Assembly: GCA_021292105.1 (NCBI GenBank)
Contig: CM037870.1
Coordinates: 63,300,083 to 63,364,082, forward strand
Length of the DNA stretch: 64,000 bases
Source: Anadara kagoshimensis
Taxonomy: Eukaryota > Mollusca > Bivalvia > Arcoida > Arcidae
Direction: 5' to 3'
Numbering within the stretch: the first letter of the stretch is position 1; every line of letters begins with the position of its first letter. The position numbers and the translations under genes are program-made. Below the pieces are notes generated by a model, which ran no database searches, was not told the DNA's origin, and saw only the letters and a list, made by a program, of their open reading frames with translations. This document shows positions 49,301 through 59,249 of this stretch, piece by piece.

Positions 49301-52300
49301 TTAAATCTCTGTCTCCAATACAACAACAACAGATAGCCATGCAGCTACTGATGAAACAATCACAACAAATACCAACATTACCTACAGATCCACAGAAACT
49401 GTCTCCAAGGTTAGTATCATTGATATAACAAGAGCCTGGTAGACTGGTGTTAGTTACAAATATGTGTGCTGTACACTCATTATGTGAAACAAAATCTGTT
49501 TTAAACCATGTGAAACATGAAACCACCAGACACATGCAATTTTAACCACATGAAAATATTTTTTCAGTCAAATGGTCACCATGTCTTTCTCATATTAAGT
49601 GTTGGAGAGAACAGCCAGTCCCACAGTCTTGAGACTTGTTACTTTTGGGAAGGAATGGTTTCTTATTCAATAGTCTCCTATGTATAATACTACTAATGGA
49701 TTTGAGTTGAGTAATTGTGTTGAAATTATCAAGACAAGGACTGGTTGGACATTTGTCTTATTTCGAAAACTCTAAACCTTTTCAATACACAGGAAAACCT
49801 GTATACAACTCATGCGACTTGAAAAATATACTGTAATTTTTTTTGTGGTGTCAAATTTTCATGGTTATAAGAAAAGCTACTATATTGTTGAATTATGAAT
49901 TCAAGGTTTGTGATTTTTGTCTAAGGAAAGTTTGTACAAAATATACTTTTTCATTGACATGTGACTTTGTTGGTAGTGTATCACATAATTGTTTATTTGT
50001 TGTTATTTACAGATCATCTGCAGAAGCTATTCCAGGCAGTAATACACCACCATTAACATCTGATCATCCGTCATTTCATCGTTCAATGTCACAACCCACA
50101 AATTTATCACATACACCACCAGAGGACGCCTCCATCTGGGGAAGTGTCAATCCTCCAGTTGGTGCAGGTAATAATTGAAATGGAGTATTGAGTTATAAGC
50201 CCCAGTCTAGATTCTTTCTCTTATATTGAGGGGGTTTGGGGATGATTATAAAACATGAAGTGCTAGGGGAAAACCCTTTACCATTCCCAAGTAAGCTGTC
50301 AAACTTTCTCACTAGAATCTGCCCTTAGGGGGATACAAATCTAGGAGATTAGAGGCATTTTAGTTAGTAAGCCAGTGTTTTAAATCACTCATTCCCTGAT
50401 ACACTAAGATATTGTAAGTTTATAACAATATTTCATTGTCACATTCACTACATAAGGTGTAGGTATTTTAACAATTATGTCTCTTGATCATACAAGTTCT
50501 GAAAAAATACCCCTTAAATGGTGCAAATTGGACATATATTGGGAGATAATAATCTTTTCTTGTGTCCAGATCAGTAACTTGCAGGTTCCTGGTACAAAAA
50601 CAATTTGATTAGTATCAAATTAGGTCACAGAAGAATGAATCATTTGAAACATTTCTCCTACATCAAATTACCTTAAATTTTTTTCATATCTGATAACAAA
50701 GTCAAATATTTTACAAGCAATTTCCAGCTACACCCTATTATGTGTCGGTGTTCTTTCTTCATGGGGCCAAACCATTATATTGCCAAATGACTCTGTTATT
50801 GAGGCCTCAGTGAGCCATGTTTAACATAATATGAATGCAAAAATATTGACATTATGGTGTTTTAGATGAAAGTTTTAATAAAACGACCCCTTTGAAAATT
50901 TGTAGATTGAACACTGATGTATAATTCTTTTGCTCTGTATTTTGCAGGTGCTTGGTCACAACCTACAAGTGTTTGGGATCTTGGTCGACCAACTGGAGCT
51001 TCACCAGATCTTGAAAAACAATTGGTGGATCAAGTAAGTAATTCAAAATTGTCAAGACATGACCAGTTTATTACAGCTTACTGGATCTATTTATAAAATT
51101 ATGCTTTATAGTAATATATTGTGCTTGCACAGAAAATCAAGAGAATGGATATTTCATTCAGCAAAATAATAATAATAAATCAGAACAGAATAAAGTTAAA
51201 CAAAAAATACTTGTTGGTTTTAAACATCTATATGAAATAATTGGTCATAATAATCTTAATATTTTATTTGTCCTGAAAAATCTCAAAACTTAAACTTAAT
51301 GTCAAATTTTCAAAAGAAAGTTTTTCTTACCAAGACCCAATTTGGATTTATTTTCTCCCAACAAATTTTATGTCATTTAAAAAAAGACAATTTTAATCTT
51401 ACAGACAGTTAAATTATTATTAGGTTGTCATTCTTTCTGCTAAGAATATACATGTAGATGAGTAATAGAATCTTATAACCAACACCTGTTGTTTAAGAAC
51501 AGGGAAATCTTACCTGATTATATATATTATGCTTCAGGAATCTGAAAAACAAAAATTAGAATTTGAAAAAGAGGAAAAAAGAAAGCAAGAAGAAATAATG
51601 AAAAAGGAAGAAGCATTAAGGAAACAACAAGAAGAGATAATGAGACAAAAAGAAGAAATGGACCGGCAGAGACAAGAGTTAGAAGACAAAGGATTTTGGA
51701 ATTACAGGTTATTATTACAATAATTCTGTGTGAAAGGACAAGAGTTATCTCCCATTTCTACAAAAAATTAGAAAAGTTTTAAAAATGAACAATGTTCCAT
51801 TTAGATAAAGTTAGTAGATTTTTTTAAATTCTGAATACATGTTGTTGTATGCTTCCTGAAAACAGTGATATAAAAATATTTTCTGTTGGAATTAGTTTGA
51901 GGTAAGGAGGGAAGTAATGGTATTTTACACCCCAGTTAAATCCTTTCACTTATATAGAGACAGTCAATTCAGAGATGATGGAAGACACTGAGGTGCCTTT
52001 AACAAATCCCTGACCATCTGCAACCAAACTCAAAAACTTTTTCACACGAGGATTTGTCCAGAATGAGATTCCATGAGACTCTGTGATCCATAAGCATGCA
52101 TTTTAGACCATCCAGTCACCTAGGCTATTGTTTCAAAAAAGTTGTTGATAATTTTTGTTTAATCTTGGTTTTCATTTTGCTATTTTTCATCAGAAAATAG
52201 AAGAAGCTCGAAAACTACAAGAAGAAGAAATTAGAAAAAGACAAGAGCAGGAAGAAAGAATGAGACAGATAGAAGAAGAGAACAGGAGAAAACAAGAAGA

Positions 52301-55300
52301 GGAGATTCGTATGAAAAAACAGGAGGAAGAGATGAGAAGGAAACAAGAAGAAGAGATGAGAAGAAAACAGGAAGAGGAAAGAATACGACAAGAAGAAGAA
52401 ATGAGACGCAAAATGGAAGAAGAAATAAGGTTGGTTATCCATTGGGATTTGGAATTTTTAGCTCACCTGTTCAAAAGCATATACATAATTATAATTATGT
52501 GCTTTAATATGTATGTCCACAAAACCAATATTCAACTTCTCTCAATCTACTGGCAGTTTTCAAAAAATCATTTCAGAGGCCTATTTAGATCAATACAATT
52601 CAAATTTGTTTCAGAGTAGTTGAAGACCATGGTCCACTTGTATTCATTTTATTCCAGACAAAACAATGTCAGCTGAAATTTCCTGGAGAAAAGGAATTTC
52701 TCTTCAAGTATGTTCCTCATAAGAACATTGAATTTGAAATCTTAATAATCATGTAGAGGGATTGGATTTTTCCACTATTCATTTTGTATGTTTTCACTTT
52801 GTATATTGTATAGGCTACAGGAGCTTAGGAAACAAGAAGAGATGTTACAGAAACAGAAAGAGTTAGAGGAAGCAGAAAAACAAAAACAGATAGAAATACA
52901 AAAACGTCAGGTAATTAAAAAACAAAAAATAGATGTTGGAAATAAAATAATCAGTGACAACCAGTGGTTCATGTTTAAAAAACCATCTGTAAAGACCTAA
53001 ATCAATAATTTTACTACCTTACTTATTGCCAAAGTATTTTGAAGTCTCAAAATCTGTTTTTCTTAAGTCTTCCTGGGTTTTCACCAAAACCTTTACCTTG
53101 TAATTTTAGAAATTTCCTTATTCATTTTATTTTCACTTAAATTTGACAGTGACAATATCTGAAAATAAAACTTCCCAGAATAATTAATTTTGATATAATT
53201 CACTTGCAAATATGCTGACCATCCTCTGACAATCATCTCCAAATAATGATTACCACAAAATTAACTCTAATGAAAAATATCCCTGATTTACAGTAGTGCC
53301 AAATTTTTTTATTTTTTATTTTATTTTTTTTTTTTATTTACTAAATATGTACATAAATATTGACACCTGCAAAAAAAGACATATAACCTAACACAAAATA
53401 CAACACATTGACATCTTTCACTCACACATTCACACTGCATATAATGCATGCATATTTCATAAATTTTTACAATTTGGATTTTGCATTGAAGTTAAAATTA
53501 ATGTTATGTAACTCGTAATTAATGCTTTTTATATGTAATGAAAAATATCATGAAACATATTTTGTTTATTCGAACTAAGAAAGTAATAGACTTGCAAGTC
53601 ACATAATATATCTTATAACCTTATTCTATGGTTTTTCTGACCTGTTCAAAATAGCCTTAATTACGGGCAGTAAGGCTTTATTGGAAAGATTGTAAAAAAT
53701 TTACTAGCACACCTATACATATCCAATATACATTCATGTACAGTACTACACATATACAAACACATCATATATACATGTACAACCATTATACTTGCCCATA
53801 AGTGCCAAAATTTTACTGAACAATTTGTGGCAATGAATCAAGTTTTTATTGTACTGATGCAATAAAAAATGTTTTATGACAGTTTTTACAGTGGTAAAAC
53901 ATTACTGTCCGTTTACTCTGCTGGAGAGAAAGGAATAATGCTAATATTTCAAAGAGTTGAATGGCACGGTTAAAAATCAATTAATCATTTACTTACATGA
54001 GCCGAGTCGTTGCTAATAATCCTTATTTCGATCTAATCCATGCATTATAACTCCTTTAATGCACCAAAAGGTGTTTTGGATGGGGGTTTACAATGGTAAA
54101 AATTTTGACAAAATGGCTGAGTCTTTCGTGTGACGTAATGATGACGGAAGAATTTATTATTTACGTAGGATCGCGAGGGGCACAATGAAGGGTAGTTAAA
54201 AGGTCGGGTTGAGTTTAAAAGTTTGAATTTACGTCAATTATTTTCAAAAGTTTGAAAATGCAGAAAGGTAGTTCACTTTATTACTTTATTAAATCAATTT
54301 TGGTCATCCCAGTTACGCAAAAATCAATCCGTTCTTTAGCTGCACTAACCTACGTAAATAGTCGACTCTTTCGTCATGACTACATAACATAAAGAACCCC
54401 GCCATTTCGTAAAAAAGATTACCATTGTACACACCCATCCAGGATATATTTTGTCGCATTAAATAATATATTAAGCAAGGATGGAACCGAAACAAATTTT
54501 CAGTTACGACTCGGCTCATATAAGTGAAAGAATCATTGATTTGTACCCGTCGTATTGAAATTTATAGAGTATTTGGCGATCAATAGGCTAAATAAACAGT
54601 AGTTATGTTTTGGTTATAATGCTAGTTATTTAAATAATGCTTTGTTATTTTTATTCAGGAAATGCAAAGACAACAAGAATTACAGAAACAACAACAAGAA
54701 GCATTAAGAAAACTTCAGCAGGAACAACTAGCAAATATTCAGGTTTGTATTTTAATACTGAATAAAACTTATCAAGAAAGGTTAAACTAAACCATGGAAT
54801 TTTTTTGTATACATATATTCATAATAAAAAGGATTGTCTCCCTTTAACCATAAAATAAAAAATTTTAAATAATGCATTGATTCAACCAAAATTGGCTATT
54901 CTTTTATTTTTAGAGTTAAATTACTTGTATTTGAACCAAAGAATTAAAGACTTTATAGAAGCTGGTGTTTATATGAGATAATGATGGAGCAAAGGGACAA
55001 TAAAATTGATCTTAGTGGACAAAAATCTTTATATAGAGGCAATATTTCCTAATCTGAGAAATTGTTTCAAAAAGTAAATTATTTCAGCAATTTAAAAAAA
55101 GATACTTTGAAAAGGACTATATTTTCACAAATTTTTGAAATTTGACCACTAATGATTTTAAATTTGAGAAACCTAGTAAAGTTTTTCTATATACATGTAT
55201 GTTGTATGGTGTGTATGTAATTATGTATATAATTCCTCTATGAACACTTGCACTATTTATTCTTATATAGTTACCATCACATGCTAATTGGGCAAAGCAA

Positions 55301-57512
55301 CAAGCAAAAGCAGCAAACGGCAATCAGAAAACGAAGTCATTACTGGAAATCCAAGAACAAGAAGAAAAGGAACATAGAATGAAACAAGAGGTAATAAAAC
55401 ATACAAAATAGGGTCTGTAAGTTTTGTAAAGTGACCAGCGGGCACTTGTGATTCCAGGTGCAATAACAGTTTGCGTGATTAGAAAGCATGTTTAATGACG
55501 TCGAGTAACTGGCGGTAACATGAATTTTTGATGTCAAAATTTCAGGTACAAAATCAAAAATTATAAAAGAGATTTTGCAGATCCTCCTTGTTGTTTTAAT
55601 GTATAAAAATTGTCATGATGATGAAGTGACAGATAGTGTAATTATTACTCCTATTGAATAGGACAGCAGTCTATTTCAATTTGAATTTGGGCTTATTTCA
55701 ATTTGAGTTTGAATATATTTTAATTAAAACCGATGCATTTAGGTTTTAAAAAAGAAAAACATAGAAAAGACAGATTTTTTAACTTGAGAATAGTGTGTCC
55801 ATAAGTCTTATATTTTATATCAGTGTAATCTTACTTGTAATAATTGATGTATTTATTATAGATTCAACGACAACAAGATCTCCAAAGACAACAGATGCTA
55901 GCATTACAACAACAGCAACAACTACAGCAACAGAAGTCCTGGTCCAGTCAAATGTAAGATCATATTTACTGTTTATAAATAAGATATCCAATATAAATGT
56001 TTATTCAAGCTAAATACCTATAAATTGTTGATAAGGAAGTAATGGTATTTTACGCCCCAGTCAAAGTTTTCTTCATTTAATTGAGGGGGTCAGTTTGTTG
56101 TTGATAGGGAAAACTAAATCTTAGACCTTCAGTAAGGTTACTTACAAGCTTTCCCACCAAAGATCTGCCTGCCTAGGCACTGTGATCTGAAGGCACATGC
56201 ATCATACCACTGTTGGTATCATTAAAAGAAGATTGATGCTTAACCATGGAAGACATACATATTATGTTGTATAGTTTGTACACTGCCCAAAGTTGGTATC
56301 ATTTAAAGAAGATTGATGCATTAACCATGGAAGACATACATATTATGTTGTATAGTCTGTACACTGCCCAAAGTTGGTATCATTTAAAGAAGATTGATGC
56401 TTAACCATGGAAGACATACATATTATGTTGTATAGTCTGTACACTGCCCAAAGTTGGTATCATTTAAAGAAGATTGATGCTTAACCATGGAAGACATACA
56501 TATTATGTTGTATAGTCTGTACACTGCCCAATGGGGCGTATTTGTACCAATAAAGTATTTGTATTGTATTTGTATTTATTGTTAAGGATTTTTGTGAAGA
56601 CATTTTGTCTGTCATTTTATAAGCTAGTGTTAAAATGATGGTAGTTTGTAAAAAGCTTATCTGAAGGACCAGTGACTTTCATTTCTAATTGGTTGGAACC
56701 TGCTATGGTTCAAACCCAGACCTTTTACATTTGGATGGAGCTCTCTAACATCTGGGCTAGCATAGTCATATACATGTATATGTGAATGCCTAAGGTTTGA
56801 TATTGTGTAGTCTTAGTATAGATGGCGAGGGATATATTAATTTACTACTTGTTATATATTGTATACTTTATATTATCAGTGCTGCCAGTACACCAGGGAG
56901 TAATGCTAAATCTTTACTGGAAATACAAGAAGAACAGGCAAGACAGATAAAGAATGAAATGAAAAATAAACAACAGCAAGCACCACCAGTAAAAGTAAGT
57001 TAAAAAAATAAACAACAGCAAGCACCACCAGTAAAAGTAAGTTAAAAAAAATAAACAACAGCAAGCACCACCAGTAAAAGTAAGTTAAAAAAAATAAACA
57101 ACAGCAAGCACCACCAGTAAAAGTAAGTTAAAAAAATTCCATTCCCAGTCAGATGAAAAAATGATAGCATCAGCAATGATAGTGATAGTAAACAATGCCA
57201 ATGTTATAAAATGAAAACTAAAAAAGGTTTTACCTAATGGCATTAATTATCAATAAACATATATTTTGCTTTTTATGCAAGTTTCATCTTGTTTTAAGTA
57301 AAGGCAACATGAGTTAAGTTGAAAATAATCAGTAATTTTTATCGGTGCCAAACCATATTATACCAGGTTTTGAAATATTTGTTTGACATGCGAAACCTGC
57401 ATATTAAAGTGCCTCACTTAGAATAGATGCGATGTTTGCTTTAGTTGCTTTTTAGTGAGGTTGTATGTATAAGCAGGTTATCTTGTTGTTTTGTCATGTA
57501 TAAAATTTGGCT

Positions 57513-57545
<33 letters not shown>

Positions 57546-59215
57546 CATAACTATATCATTTAGCAATTTCATTTTGGTGATTAAAAAATATAATAATTAA
57601 ATTTCACTTAAGTTATTTTACAAGTCATTGCCTATTGTGTTTATATGACACTACATGTGTTTTTTCTACTATATGTTTTAAACAAAAATAACCTGCTATA
57701 TGGTACTTTTGTTTATTTCAGAACATGACTTTGGGATCAGCAAGTGCCTGGGGAGGAGGTGGTGGAGGAGGAGTGACATCATCATCATCATCCCACTGGG
57801 CCAGTGAAGGTGCCTGGGGCAACGTACTTAAAGCTCAGAATACAAATATAAATACCAGTAATGGAGCTGGAGGGTTACCAGGGTTTTATGATGAGGCTAT
57901 TATATCATCAAAAAGGGCAGAACCTCCTACTAACAAATCAAGGTAAATTTCAGTAAGAAACTCACTATAAAGGAGGGGATTATATAAGGAACCTGTTTGA
58001 CCCTCAAAATATTAATAATGCCCAGCTTAATAAAAACATGGTCTAAATTGTGCATTACTATGAAAGAATCTATAAAGTAATTAATTCCCTGGCATTGCTT
58101 TTATTGTATTTTAAAAATATTTGAGAAAGTTTGTCAGTTTGTTTGCTGAAGGTCTGTTATTTTTCTGAATACTGCAGTTTCCTCCACCATCCCAGAACTG
58201 ACCATCTCAATATAACTGAAAGAATCTTGATTGAGCATAAAACAATATTGCTTCATTTCGCCATCCCAGGCATGACTATTGTCTTTATGTAAGTGAAAGA
58301 ATCTGACTAGGGTTTTAATTTCCATTATTTCACTCTCATGTGCACCTGTTAGTGAAAAGTCAGAATATTAAAGTGTGATTAAATTGGTTTTAAGAACATT
58401 GATTATAATTAAACAATTTTAAATAAAAATATAACTCCTTTTATTCTTGCTCTTTTCTAGTATGTTAGGTTTTGATTTCATCATTGATATTTTGTACATA
58501 ACGTATGTATAAGATATTTAATGTTTGTGATACATCAGAGTTCCCAGGTTTATCCTTGTTGTTTGTAGATAGCATGTTTATAAATGTTTAATTTTTGTAA
58601 ATTCAGACAAGGCAATACAGCAGAGTTCCCAGCATTAAAGATGAACCAGAATAAACCAGTTACTACAACATCTACAAATAAATCTGGTAAACCAGGAAAG
58701 TCAAAAAAAGAGGAGGTAATTATACACACAACATCAGAGTAGTCTCCCTTAGCTGTTAATGTCAAATTCAGTCATTTCTTTTAATTCTTAACTTGCATAA
58801 CATACATAAAATTTCCATTAAATATTTAATTAGCCTCCACTAAGGTGATATTTCTGTTAAAATTTGTGGGGAGCTTAGGTCACATAATATACAGATGTGT
58901 TTCTTTCATTGTCTTTGTCTCACAGAAAAGCGTTGTATTAGTTCACTTAGTTTACTTGCAACCAAGTGACACTTGTCAAAAATGGCTAGTGCTTGTATTC
59001 ACAGAATTATTGATACTTAATGTTGTAAGACTTAGATTTTCATAAATTACATCTTGAATTATAAAAAATTAGAGTGAATCTCAAACACTTCTAACACTTG
59101 GACTCAACTGAACAAATGAGATTCGTTGTAAAAAGGCGTGTATTTCAAAAACATTGATTTATCATCACATTTAAGACTGTTTGATCAGTAATTGTAATTT
59201 AACATTCAAACTTAA

Positions 59216-59249
<34 letters not shown>

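Noticed and set aside
51460-51537. Decayed arm of the 12.6/44.6-kb foldback family before exon 16 (AGGGAAATCTTACC)
   Set aside because: Only one short arm-like stretch is visible, with no partner or loop.
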